From positions 62,001 through 126,000 of the IMG/VR virus record IMGVR_UViG_3300020578_000006: a stretch of DNA of 64,000 nt. One strand, 5' to 3'. The DNA comes from a virus. Below the pieces are notes generated by a model. That model had not been told where the DNA came from and made no database searches. It saw only the letters and a program-made list of their open reading frames with translations. Position 1 is the first letter of the stretch. Each line of letters begins with the position of its first letter. The translations under genes and the position numbers were made by a program. Positions 40,459 through 50,202 of the stretch are shown here, one piece after another.

Positions 40459-42640
40459 ATATAATAATTATGCCCGTGCCGGTAAAATAGGGCACATTTC
40501 CAAATGTTATTAGACCGGCACTTGCATCTGGGGCTATTACTTCTCCTTCAAACATACCTCTAGGGTTAGGAAATAAGTTAATACCTGCTCCTCCATAGTA
40601 TGTAAATGGTTCTTCTAACGAATAATAAAATTTGCTTGGCTTACCAAACAATTTATTGCCGTTTGTTGTAAATCTAATAGAGGTAATACTATAAGCTGAC
40701 AGTGAAATGATATCTGAAGGCTCGAAGTCACCTGGTAAAATATAATCAGTATCAAACAAAAGCCTTTTTTGTCCTAAATAGTCTTGGCTAGTAATTAATG
40801 TGTATTCCCCCCCTCTTTTCATATTAGATTTTGATGCAATATTAACCAATAAGCTGGTAGTAGAAAGAGGTATAAATGCGACTTGATCGGAAGATAGAGC
40901 CCAATCATAAGTTTCAATTCTATCGTATTGATTGTAGTTAAAAGCGGATAAGGTTAGTAGCTTGAGCTGGTTCTGTGAAAGAAGTTGTGGGAAAAACCCT
41001 ATTTGCCTTATATAACCGTTGTAAGCGTTTCCACCGCTTTCTGAAGATACTCCAATGTAAATAGTGCTTAATCCCTGTACTACAAGCGAGGAAGCGTCCG
41101 TGCCTACAATACGCCCGGAATCTGCAAACAATACATTGTTTCTGGCATAGCTAACACCAAATGTTCTGTTGTAAGTTTTTGTATTAAGGGGAGACTCTAG
41201 CAAAAAACCTAGTAGAGGGCTATCGTTTATCAAACCGTATGTGGTTGCAGTAAAATTGTTTGGGTTATAACGTAAAGCAATTTCCCTGGTACGTATGGAA
41301 TCAAAGCACCTAAATACTGTCATACTATTGGCAGCAGAATATCCTAATGTTTTTGTTTCAACTAAAAAAGTACCTTCAGCATTATTCAATATATCTCCTG
41401 ATAGCATAAAATACTCAGTTTCACGGGTATAGGGAGACCCGTCAGTAGGCATAAAAGAAGTAGGAAATTCTCCTTTTTCTAATTGCACACCCCACAAGTA
41501 AAAATCTAAATTAGTTGCACCTGATTGATAAAACGAAAGGGTAATATCTCCTGTAGGCGCCACTGCAAACTCATTTACAATTGTAACAGCGGGGTGATCT
41601 CTTGTTACTCTCTCCCAATTATATTGAGAAAGATTTGTAAAATTTACAACCCATTGACCATATGTACTACCTTCAAGGTTTTCTAACATTAATAAGCCGT
41701 CACCAGTAAAAGTATTCTTTTTAATGTAAAAACTAGGTTCATATCTATCACCAGCAATACCGTTACCAGCGGTATATAGTGAATCAACCCCGGTACCAAG
41801 GGCACTAACCCTGTCTGCAAAAGAAACATAATCAGGGGCAATGTATTCTACAGGACCATCTGGCCACCAGTAATAGCTAAGCCCGGTTCCATTACGCTTT
41901 TCCCAAGCAACATCTATTATATCATTAGACTGTTCTACTATATTAGTACGACTTTCTTCTATAAGTAGACCCTGAGGTATCCAGCTACCTGTTTCTGCAT
42001 CTAATTTATGATCAAGTCTCATCTCGTGAGGGCCACTATACCACAAAGTCCCCGCAGCATCTGTAAATGTGCCGGAAGAGTTTCTAACAAAAGTCGCGCG
42101 GTTTAAATCAGTAACAGGAAATTTACCGTCCGGGGCAAAGATTGAAATAAAATCTAGATTAAATGTAGAAGACAATATTGAAGGAGCAAGACAGCTTTTT
42201 GAAGCAAAATTTTTCTGGCCAGTATTTTCTTGAGGGGTTTTAAGCCTTAATGTTAAATCTAAATACGGCCAGTTTGCACTATTAGTATTTACAATACTAT
42301 ACATTTCGTTTAAGTTAGCAGATATAGGCTTGTAAGTTGTGTAAAAAGAATATCCCCTACTCCACCCGGCACTTAAACTAACAACCGTATTATTTACATA
42401 TGGAAAATTATTGTATTCATTTACAGCACTATTAGCACAAAGCGCAGTATAAGTAGATTTCCAATCAAAGCTGTGTGTATCAATTGTGGTGTTATTAAAA
42501 GTAAATCTATTGTAAAATGTTCCTAAAAACGGAGATGATTCCCCTGCAATAGGATCAATACCGCTATCAGGATATCCAGGTGTAGATAGAGTATGATGGT
42601 TTGTAGAATGAAGTTTGTTGTGAAATAAAGTATTGCTCAT
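40445..42640 (-). CDS. Virion adhesin with lectin-like and fibre-tip modules
   Basis: A 731-residue protein. The N-terminus (FHNKLHSTNHHT, PDSGIDPIAGESSPFLGTFYN) is paralogous to that of the next gene at 42637. Several WxxxYxxV motifs follow. The middle (about 190-430) holds GLLIEESRTNIVEQSNDI and GVQLEKGEFPTSFMPT, typical of a phage/CBM-like beta-sandwich domain that often binds sugar, and a concanavalin-like region lies near 430-570. A module starting MKRGGEYTLITSQD resembles the fibre C-domain of the next gene. It ends in VPYFTGTGIIIIYDGV, a tail shared with the protein at 43399. Probably a fibre or decoration attached near neck or baseplate. Confidence 0.65.
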   Translation of the reverse strand: MSNTLFHNKLHSTNHHTLSTPGYPDSGIDPIAGESSPFLGTFYNRFTFNNTTIDTHSFDWKSTYTALCANSAVNEYNNFPYVNNTVVSLSAGWSRGYSFYTTYKPISANLNEMYSIVNTNSANWPYLDLTLRLKTPQENTGQKNFASKSCLAPSILSSTFNLDFISIFAPDGKFPVTDLNRATFVRNSSGTFTDAAGTLWYSGPHEMRLDHKLDAETGSWIPQGLLIEESRTNIVEQSNDIIDVAWEKRNGTGLSYYWWPDGPVEYIAPDYVSFADRVSALGTGVDSLYTAGNGIAGDRYEPSFYIKKNTFTGDGLLMLENLEGSTYGQWVVNFTNLSQYNWERVTRDHPAVTIVNEFAVAPTGDITLSFYQSGATNLDFYLWGVQLEKGEFPTSFMPTDGSPYTRETEYFMLSGDILNNAEGTFLVETKTLGYSAANSMTVFRCFDSIRTREIALRYNPNNFTATTYGLINDSPLLGFLLESPLNTKTYNRTFGVSYARNNVLFADSGRIVGTDASSLVVQGLSTIYIGVSSESGGNAYNGYIRQIGFFPQLLSQNQLKLLTLSAFNYNQYDRIETYDWALSSDQVAFIPLSTTSLLVNIASKSNMKRGGEYTLITSQDYLGQKRLLFDTDYILPGDFEPSDIISLSAYSITSIRFTTNGNKLFGKPSKFYYSLEEPFTYYGGAGINLFPNPRGMFEGEVIAPDASAGLITFGNVPYFTGTGIIIIYDGV

Positions 42641-43392
42641 TCATTAAATTTTGTTATGTCACCGTACATTAGCGTACCATCACTTACAAATGTAATAACT
42701 GAGCGGCGACGGGGGCCTGTGTCTATTAAAAATTGTCGTTCTGGCGTACCATTAAATCTGTAAGATGTTCCAAATTTCAAATCCCACCCACCTACATTGT
42801 TTTGTATTACGGTCACACAATATGTACCGCCTCGTTTCATATTAATTGGATTTTCTAATTGTAGGTCTTGAATTAATGTCAAGAAAGTTGATTGATTATA
42901 ATCCAAATCCCATGGGACGGTACTTAAGCCCGGGGTATTAGTAATTACAGTACCGCTAAACGTCTTTGAAGCGGTATATTCTTGAACTAAATTTCTAAAC
43001 ATAATAAAAGGCGCATTCCATTCAGCACTGTAAGTAGCTACAGTAGTGTATACTGAGGCATACCCTGCGCTATTAGGTCTAAATGATGTAGCTCCTCTTG
43101 CTCCATCGTTCCAATCATTAGATAGGGAGTTTACTGTTGAATAAAGAGAGGCAGTATTATTCCAATTTGAAGATAAGGACCGCACCGTAATGTAGGTCGA
43201 CCACCATTCAAGGCTATTTGTCTTTATACTAAAAGATCTTGTATTATCTGTTAACTCATTATAAAATATACCAGCAAAAGGTAAATTTTGCGATGCAATA
43301 GGATCTAATGCGGCATCAGGCGAACCGCCCGCATTTGAAGTATGGTGACTATCTCTATGTAGTTTACTATGAAATTTAAAGGTTCCTGCCAT
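42637..43392 (-). CDS. Short fibre protein with SxxW repeats
   Basis: A 251-residue fibre. It starts with the shared motif FHSKLHRDSHHT and PDAALDPIASQNLPFAGIFYN, has about five degenerate SxxWxxxYxxV repeats (60-140) and ends with a module MKRGGTYCVTVIQNNVGGWDLKFGTSYRF, then VITFVSDGTLMYGDITKF, which is common at the C-termini of phage fibres. It is coupled to the gene at 40445 by a 4-bp overlap. The N-terminus probably docks to the same virion site as its paralogue. Confidence 0.65.
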   Translation of the reverse strand: MAGTFKFHSKLHRDSHHTSNAGGSPDAALDPIASQNLPFAGIFYNELTDNTRSFSIKTNSLEWWSTYITVRSLSSNWNNTASLYSTVNSLSNDWNDGARGATSFRPNSAGYASVYTTVATYSAEWNAPFIMFRNLVQEYTASKTFSGTVITNTPGLSTVPWDLDYNQSTFLTLIQDLQLENPINMKRGGTYCVTVIQNNVGGWDLKFGTSYRFNGTPERQFLIDTGPRRRSVITFVSDGTLMYGDITKFNE

Positions 43393-43398
43393 ATATCC

Positions 43399-45243
43399 TT
43401 ATATAATAATTATGCCTGCTCCACTGAGATAAGGTGATAAGTTGTCTATATTAACAGAATTGTCTGGTGATATAAATCCGTCCGTATTACTATACATCTT
43501 AATATTATCAGGTACAACAGACACCCCAAATCCCTGATTATAGATAATAAAGTCAAATATAGCATTATTCCCGGGTCTTGTTCTTGGCAACAAATTAGTT
43601 CTAATGTTATCTTGATTAACAACAGAAGTTAATAGATAGTATTCTAGGTCGTAGAGTTTTCTTAAGTTTCTATTAATAGTAGACGATTGAAAGTTTTCGT
43701 TTATACAGACATTAGCAAAAGTGTTCGTATCGAGATCTGGATCATCAATAAAGGCATTATTGTACTGCCTTTCAACATATGATAATAGTTGTTCTACAGT
43801 TCTACCTTCGTAAAATCTGTAACCAATATTGGTTTTTAACAGCGATAAATTATAAAAAAGCTTTTTAAATGATTTATTATAAATCCATGCTTGATTATAT
43901 TCATTTTTATTTAAGACAATATCATTAAAGTCGTAAATTTGAAAATCAGTATTTCTAAGTAAAGAGACTAAATCTAAATTATCTTCAAAAAAAGCAATGT
44001 TGCTACCAGATAAAACTGATGGTCTATTTAACGAGGTATTATACACTAATAGGTTATCAGCTGAAAGACTTTTATTAGCAATATTTGCAATCCATTTAAA
44101 TTCTGTTGTATTGCTTAACTTAGAAGACGGATATACACCAATTGTTTCATTGAGTTTAGTCGCCCATTTCTTTATAAGAAGGTTTTTTGTTAAAATATAA
44201 ACGATATCTTTGTTGTAATCTGCAAATTTTATATCTACAATTTCATCTGGATTAATAATAAGACCGGATAGGCTGTAGGCGTTAGTAAGTTTGGGCTGAT
44301 TATCTACCAAATCAAGTACATATACTTTTCTCTTACCACACGCGAAAAGTTGATTTGTCCGCTCATTATAGTTAAGAGCATTAAAGCTGGTAACTTCGTT
44401 AAATAAAGTTGCTAGGGATGTTGTACTGATCCAGTTAAAATCTTTATCAAAGCATTTAATACACTTATTGTTAGTGTCTTCAGCAAACAATACGTTATCA
44501 CCGAATGCGATTTTATTAAGACCATCAAATTTACTATTATCTGTTATATTGCCTTTGCCGCCCACAAAGTCTAATAAAAACATTTTTCCAGTTCTAAGAA
44601 GTAAAGTATCGCTTAAATCGTAACTATATATATTGTTAAGAGTGCCATCAGCAACGTATAAAACGTCATTTTGTTTATTTAACTCTATATCTGTAATGTT
44701 AAGAAACGGTAATGAGCCAGATAGAGGGTCAATGATAGACTGTGTGAGAGTAGCCTCTCTTACGTTGACACTTATATTATAGCTGCCTTTATCAAAACCA
44801 AATATAGTTATTATGTTTTTGTTTGCTGTTGCTAGAATAGGGTAACCAAATCTGGGTGATATATACCCTATACCTAAATAGCTATTTGCCATACCTTTAA
44901 ATCCGTCTCCACCGCTTACAAATGTTTGACCTGTAGATACAGGGGTTGTATTAGAAAATAATTTAAATTCTAACCATTCTGCAGACAAAGAATAATTTCC
45001 AGAAATACCAAACCAGCCAGAGTAAGTAGTAGGTATATCAAAATTTGCGACGTTACACAAACCGTAAAGATAAAGAAAGTTTTCATACAAATATCTAAGC
45101 TTTATATTAAGTGTATTTGCTACAGCGAGTTCATTTGGCTGTATTTCTATTTGTTCATAAGAGTATGGCAACTGATATACATCTGTTACAGCTCTATCGT
45201 ATATTAAATTAAACTTAGAAAACTCTGTACTTATAGTATTCAT
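43399..45243 (-). CDS. Beta-propeller-like virion protein
   Basis: A 614-residue protein. Residues 150-400 show repeated blade-like strands (ITDIELNKQNDVLYVADGTLNNIYSYDL, KIAFGDNVLFAEDTNNKCIKCFD, LFACGKRKVYVLDLVDN, VDIKFADYNKDIVYILTKN) of NHL/WD-like type. A helical region (about 450-540) and the C-terminal tail PYLSGAGIIII, close to that of the protein at 40445, follow. No catalytic motif seen. It is part of the leftward structural operon and overlaps the upstream gene by 4 bp. A binding or structural role in the baseplate region is likely. Confidence 0.6.
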   Translation of the reverse strand: MNTISTEFSKFNLIYDRAVTDVYQLPYSYEQIEIQPNELAVANTLNIKLRYLYENFLYLYGLCNVANFDIPTTYSGWFGISGNYSLSAEWLEFKLFSNTTPVSTGQTFVSGGDGFKGMANSYLGIGYISPRFGYPILATANKNIITIFGFDKGSYNISVNVREATLTQSIIDPLSGSLPFLNITDIELNKQNDVLYVADGTLNNIYSYDLSDTLLLRTGKMFLLDFVGGKGNITDNSKFDGLNKIAFGDNVLFAEDTNNKCIKCFDKDFNWISTTSLATLFNEVTSFNALNYNERTNQLFACGKRKVYVLDLVDNQPKLTNAYSLSGLIINPDEIVDIKFADYNKDIVYILTKNLLIKKWATKLNETIGVYPSSKLSNTTEFKWIANIANKSLSADNLLVYNTSLNRPSVLSGSNIAFFEDNLDLVSLLRNTDFQIYDFNDIVLNKNEYNQAWIYNKSFKKLFYNLSLLKTNIGYRFYEGRTVEQLLSYVERQYNNAFIDDPDLDTNTFANVCINENFQSSTINRNLRKLYDLEYYLLTSVVNQDNIRTNLLPRTRPGNNAIFDFIIYNQGFGVSVVPDNIKMYSNTDGFISPDNSVNIDNLSPYLSGAGIIII

Positions 45244-48200
45244 GATTTTTGGGTTGTATTGGTTAAAGTATTACCTGGGAAATACGGTTGAATGTACTCT
45301 GCACTCTGGCTCGGTAGGGTTGTAACCCAGTTTAAAGAATTAAGTTTTGAGTATGCGGGTGTAATGTTTTTGATTGTATTAATTATTGCCACACCTAACT
45401 TAGATCTACTTTCAGGACTTAAAACATTATCATTGATATATATGTTGTATAATGGGCTCTTAGCCCCCGGTACGCTCTGTTTGAAATATCTCGAAACAAC
45501 GTCAAAATAATTTCGGCGACCACTGGGTATATCAAAAGTTAATGAATTAGGAATAAACTTTTCTTTATACAACATACCTATATCAAAATATCTTAAATCC
45601 GTAGAATGTAAATAAAGGTTCTGAATTTTAAAATCTTTAACAAAGTAACTAGTCTTTCTAGTTTTATTTTTATCTAAAAGATCACTTAAGAGAAGGCCGT
45701 TATAAAATGGTGTTGCACCTGCAAATATATTATTTGTTATTAAAGGGGTGAGATTAAATTTATTAGCAGGAAAAGTAGAGGTTGAATAAAGCTCTCCATC
45801 AAGATAACATTTCATATATCCTTCCGGAGCATTCATCACCAAGGAAAAATGATGTGGGCCATTATCTAAGTCAGATGCGTCCACAGTGGTTGAAGGTATA
45901 ACTATATCCTCATTATTGAATGGATTATACAATCTGGTTTTAAATGTGTAATTACCATTACCATGCCTATTAACTAGATAATTGTAATTAAATCTATGAT
46001 TAGTAGCATCTGCAAATTGATAATTGCCTTGTACATTAACTCTAGTAGTATTATTTAAAACTCCTTCAGGTGTTAATGTCATTAATAGTGCATTAGTTGT
46101 GTCTGAACCGCTAGCTGTAAGAAGAACTGATTTTATTAGATCACCATTTTCAAACGTTTCAATAAACGATACATCTTGTATTGCAAGTCTCGATGTAGTA
46201 AACTGTCTATCTGCAGTTAAAGAGACAGTAAAGAGAGCTTCTTGTGATGGAGCAAATTTTGCAATAGCATTTGCATCTCCTGCCCACAGGTAATTATCAC
46301 CGTCAATATTAAAGAAACTAAAAGCTCCGCGCGAACCGATCACTGTGGACAATCTGTTAGTCACTGTATCGTATGTCATAACTATTCCCGCACTAAGAAA
46401 ATACAGCCTATTAGATCTAACTATTCCCCTTGTACCATCTACTACGGCTACTCTACCGTCACTCAGTCGATGTACTTCTCTTGCTGTGTTTTTGTTACCT
46501 ATAACAACTTCTGCAGATACTGGTGATAATAAATTTGACGTTAAATCAATAGCACTTAAACTTCTGTCAGAATACAGAATGTACCCCCTTGCCTCATCAT
46601 TAGATGCGTGAATGATAGAGTTTACTGGGCTAAATAGGGCTGAAGTAGCATCAATTATAGTTTCCCGTAAATCAAACTCTACCACCCATTGAGAATTGGT
46701 AATCGCGTGAAACGAATTTAAGGGGTCACGTCTTAACACATATTGAATATTTCCGAACGCTCTTTGTGATGCATCGAAAATATCTATCAACTGACTATCC
46801 GTGTTGTACATGTTAAGGACTCCGCGATTATTAACAAAAATAAATGGCGTCACAGTGTTGTAATTGAAAAACCCAAACCCGTAATCGTTATAATTACCTA
46901 ACAGTTGATAACCTTTAGGTGATGTCCAATCTTCACTATAGCCCCAAAAAGACAAGGTAAATTTATTACCACCAAAATTAATATTTTTAACATCAAAAGA
47001 TGCTACATTTTCCCCATTAAATGAATAGATATTTTTACCGTCCAAATCTTTTTCTGGATCTAAATTAGCACCGTTCCAGGTAGAAAACGTATTAAAATTT
47101 TTAATTTGAAGAAATTTATTTAATGAATTAATGTTGTGTTCGATATCAACCTTTCCTATGTGAGAATAAGCATACAAGCACCCTGGTTCGAACGTCATAT
47201 TAGTCGGTACATCTACAATTTCGTAAGGTAAATTTAAGCACTCAAACGTAGTAATATATGTTACATTACCATCCGTTGCAGAAAGCGCTTGAAAAGGTGT
47301 AACGAGCTTTGGATTATAAAATCTATCAACCCAAACAGGTTTTATAAGTATGTTTTCTCCACCGGACAACCAGCTGCATAGCCATTGCCCGGTTTGCTCC
47401 CCACTTGAATCACCTTGGTTTGAAGACGACTTATAATTTGCTAATTTCTTAAAAATTTTATCACTTCTTAACGGGTGATCACCAGCAATAGCTCCAGCTT
47501 GAATCAATTTAGACGATTTTAAATTTAATCTTTTAAAAGGATACATGCTTTGTGGGGTATGAAACCATGTAGTTTTACCGGGTTTAAACTCATAGGGGGT
47601 AGAATAACTATCATATTGAAGATGAAGCTTTTGATAACCTTCTTCTTGCCTACGACCAGAAAAAATTGCATTGTAATTTCGGTATAAAGTGTCATTTTCG
47701 CTCAAAAAGACATTACCCCTTCCCTGGGCATGTTTTGTGTTGAGTTGATTCTTTAAAGTCAAAACATTAGTTTTTAGCGCGGTCCCAGCTAGATTATCAT
47801 ATTCACTGTGAATTAAGAAATTATTTTCAATATTGAAATAACTTTTTTCTTGATTTAATCTTAAATTATTTTGATTAAAAGATTGTTCATAACTGCCCCA
47901 TTCATTAGTAATTTCAACCGGTAAAGGCAATTCAACTGATTTTACTGAAAAAAATCTTTTTTCATTATCAAATTGCATTTCTGTAGCTCCAGATACTATT
48001 AATGTTAGTGAAGAAGTATCATACAAAGTGTAATAAGGTAGATTATTAATTCTTGTTTGAAGTGTCAAAAGATTAGTCTTGTCATCATAAGAGAAAAAAA
48101 AGTATTTTGTATTCTCTAGACCTCCAGAAAAATTATCTTCATTTAAAAACCTTAAAGAATAATTAAATGTATTATAGCAGAGATAATATAGTTTGTTTTT

Positions 48201-48638
48201 GTACAAATGGCCTACTGTTGTTTTGTATGGGTTTGTTAAGTCTATTTCAAAAAAACATTCATTGTCTAATTTAGTAATGTCTTGCTCAAAAAAACCTTGT
48301 GTCATTTGAATGGGTATAGTGGTTGATGGAATGGATGGATCAATTACTGCTTTTAAAAACTTACCCTCGTTATTTCTTATAGCACAAAATAAAGTTTTTT
48401 CTCTATTATCGGGTGTTGTAAAATCTGTTATTTCTGAAAGTTTTAAAGACTTTGTAAGATGTAGATAACTGTAATTATTGTTTTGAAAATCTAATGTTTC
48501 TTTTAAAATAGGTGAAAAGAACGTTGTCAGATTACCGTCTATACCAATTCGATTATTAAGAAAATCTACTTGATTATCATATAGATATGAAGCGCTTAGC
48601 GGTCTAAAATTATCATTGGTTATAAAACTTGTTAGCAT
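45240..48638 (-). CDS. Giant virion protein with LamG-like domains
   Basis: A 1132-residue protein. Around 540-640, GENVASFDVKNINFGGNKFTLSFWGYSEDW begins a LamG/concanavalin-like domain, and a second lies near 940-1060 (DLDNGPHHFSLVMNAPEGYMKCYLDGELYS). Propeller-like strands (YILYSDRSLSAIDL, VHRLSDGRVAVVDGTRGIVRSN) lie between them. The N-terminal 250 residues are beta-rich and unrecognised. The C-terminus is helical, with SRSKLGVAIINTIKNITPAYSKLNSLNW. The gene begins with a GATAAATA octamer just upstream. Probably an adhesive baseplate or whisker component. Confidence 0.6.
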   Translation of the reverse strand: MLTSFITNDNFRPLSASYLYDNQVDFLNNRIGIDGNLTTFFSPILKETLDFQNNNYSYLHLTKSLKLSEITDFTTPDNREKTLFCAIRNNEGKFLKAVIDPSIPSTTIPIQMTQGFFEQDITKLDNECFFEIDLTNPYKTTVGHLYKNKLYYLCYNTFNYSLRFLNEDNFSGGLENTKYFFFSYDDKTNLLTLQTRINNLPYYTLYDTSSLTLIVSGATEMQFDNEKRFFSVKSVELPLPVEITNEWGSYEQSFNQNNLRLNQEKSYFNIENNFLIHSEYDNLAGTALKTNVLTLKNQLNTKHAQGRGNVFLSENDTLYRNYNAIFSGRRQEEGYQKLHLQYDSYSTPYEFKPGKTTWFHTPQSMYPFKRLNLKSSKLIQAGAIAGDHPLRSDKIFKKLANYKSSSNQGDSSGEQTGQWLCSWLSGGENILIKPVWVDRFYNPKLVTPFQALSATDGNVTYITTFECLNLPYEIVDVPTNMTFEPGCLYAYSHIGKVDIEHNINSLNKFLQIKNFNTFSTWNGANLDPEKDLDGKNIYSFNGENVASFDVKNINFGGNKFTLSFWGYSEDWTSPKGYQLLGNYNDYGFGFFNYNTVTPFIFVNNRGVLNMYNTDSQLIDIFDASQRAFGNIQYVLRRDPLNSFHAITNSQWVVEFDLRETIIDATSALFSPVNSIIHASNDEARGYILYSDRSLSAIDLTSNLLSPVSAEVVIGNKNTAREVHRLSDGRVAVVDGTRGIVRSNRLYFLSAGIVMTYDTVTNRLSTVIGSRGAFSFFNIDGDNYLWAGDANAIAKFAPSQEALFTVSLTADRQFTTSRLAIQDVSFIETFENGDLIKSVLLTASGSDTTNALLMTLTPEGVLNNTTRVNVQGNYQFADATNHRFNYNYLVNRHGNGNYTFKTRLYNPFNNEDIVIPSTTVDASDLDNGPHHFSLVMNAPEGYMKCYLDGELYSTSTFPANKFNLTPLITNNIFAGATPFYNGLLLSDLLDKNKTRKTSYFVKDFKIQNLYLHSTDLRYFDIGMLYKEKFIPNSLTFDIPSGRRNYFDVVSRYFKQSVPGAKSPLYNIYINDNVLSPESRSKLGVAIINTIKNITPAYSKLNSLNWVTTLPSQSAEYIQPYFPGNTLTNTTQKS

Positions 48639-48642
48639 AAAA

Positions 48643-48650
48643 TATTTATC
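48643..48650 (-). promoter_or_regulatory. Late-promoter-like octamer GATAAATA
   Basis: Minus-strand GATAAATA ends 4 nt before the ATG at 48638. It lies in the only short gap (16 bp) between two otherwise tightly packed structural genes. Confidence 0.4.
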
Positions 48651-48654
48651 CGTA

Positions 48655-50202
48655 TTACGTTATTTGAATGTCTACGCCTTCTGAAGGCAAGTAAGGTGGG
48701 CCATCACCACTTAAAGTTAATCCACTTGTTTCTGCTGATATTATATCCTCAGAAGGAACAATTCTTAAGAAATCGGGGGCCAAATCAACCCCTTTACCTT
48801 CTTTGTAGTAGTATGCCCTTTCCGGGGGGACAACTGGATTGTTATTGACTGGCGGGACTATATCCGGTGGTGGTAAAGGTTCGGGTTGTGGTTTATTAAG
48901 CGCTGGTGGTACTGGCTCAACTAAATTAGGCAGTGATGAGAGTAAGGGAACCGCAAACACGATATTAGAAAGATCCAATGCATTTTTAAAGAGTTGACGT
49001 GTATTTGTCTTTTCTAAAGTCAATACAACATTAAAATCAGCAGATTGCTGAGCATTATGTAAAATTACATCTTCATATATGTCTAAGATACTACATTTAA
49101 AGGTGCATAATGTAAGGTAGTAGCTGTTTATACAGCAATCACTTCTTATTACGCTGATAGAAGGTGTGTATGTTTTTGCTGTTGTATTATCTGGATAGTA
49201 TGTATGGCTCACAGGGGTTAATATAGGCGATACATTGGTTCCGTTTTCCCGTTTATAGGAGTATTCTGCAAAAGGAGTATTATCCCCGAAGTCATAAACA
49301 ACCTCTATAACATTAGCATCATTTTCATCAATTCCAGAAAGTATATAATTAACCGTGGTTACACAATACAGCTTAATCGGGTCAAAGGTGATACTTTTAT
49401 AGCAATAATCTTGAAAGCAGACGTCGTTAAATGGCCCACCAGATATAGATGTAGAGTATGAAGATCTTTGAATTACAGGATACGTATTATTTGAAGCAGA
49501 AAAATTACCTTTTCTAATTTGTGCTCCCCAGAGTAGTGAATAATAGGCACTAGTACCAACATTGGAAGAATAAGATTCTTTTAAATCTGTAGTACCACCA
49601 GCCCAAGCAGACTGTCTATGTACAAGATGGGCAACGTGAGGGGTGTTTGCACCGACTCTAAATGCCATGTTATACAAGCTCCACCCTTGACCAATAGCGC
49701 TTACCGTTGATCCTAATACGGTATAGTTACTGCCGCTTGAACCGGTTGTTTGTGTAGAGCCAGAAAACAAGTCATAGGTGGCTCCTACCCTACCAGTGCC
49801 CCCACCTGTTACGTACAGACCTAAATATTGCCTACTATTACCGCTTGCAAAACAAGAGAAAGTATAGTCTTGATTAGTACTTAAGATAAACGCATCAGTA
49901 AGCTGGCATAAACTATGAGTGCCGGTACCAGAGTCCTGCACCCTATCTGCTACAGGAAGCTGAACTACCGAATAAGGTGTTAAAGAAGTATCACTAAAAA
50001 CTTCTATATTATCTTTGAACCAGTAAGAACTAGAAAAATCCTCTGAAGCCGCTAGCAAATTGCCCACATTAAACTCTCCTCCAAATGCAGTAAGAGGGTA
50101 GAATATATTTACCCCACTTACAGGATCACTAAAAATATAGTGGTCTAAATAAAAGCAATACGCAATTGAGGATAAGGGTTGTGATGTTAAATAAATGTTC
50201 AT
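48655..50202 (-). CDS. Virion protein with CBM-like and PKD-like domains
   Basis: A 515-residue protein. Residues 50-240 (NLLAASEDFSSSYWFKDNIEVFSD, DYTFSCFASGN) form a beta-sandwich of the kind found in phage adhesins. Residues 290-370 hold a PKD-like domain: VVYDFGDNTPFAEYSY, then VSHTYYPDNTTAKTYTPSISVI. A proline-rich linker (about 420-460) precedes the C-terminal tail GPPYLPSEGVDIQIT, which resembles the terminal tags at 40445 and 43399. Overlaps the upstream gene by 4 bp. Likely glycan-binding or spacer function outside the baseplate. Confidence 0.6.
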   Translation of the reverse strand: MNIYLTSQPLSSIAYCFYLDHYIFSDPVSGVNIFYPLTAFGGEFNVGNLLAASEDFSSSYWFKDNIEVFSDTSLTPYSVVQLPVADRVQDSGTGTHSLCQLTDAFILSTNQDYTFSCFASGNSRQYLGLYVTGGGTGRVGATYDLFSGSTQTTGSSGSNYTVLGSTVSAIGQGWSLYNMAFRVGANTPHVAHLVHRQSAWAGGTTDLKESYSSNVGTSAYYSLLWGAQIRKGNFSASNNTYPVIQRSSYSTSISGGPFNDVCFQDYCYKSITFDPIKLYCVTTVNYILSGIDENDANVIEVVYDFGDNTPFAEYSYKRENGTNVSPILTPVSHTYYPDNTTAKTYTPSISVIRSDCCINSYYLTLCTFKCSILDIYEDVILHNAQQSADFNVVLTLEKTNTRQLFKNALDLSNIVFAVPLLSSLPNLVEPVPPALNKPQPEPLPPPDIVPPVNNNPVVPPERAYYYKEGKGVDLAPDFLRIVPSEDIISAETSGLTLSGDGPPYLPSEGVDIQIT

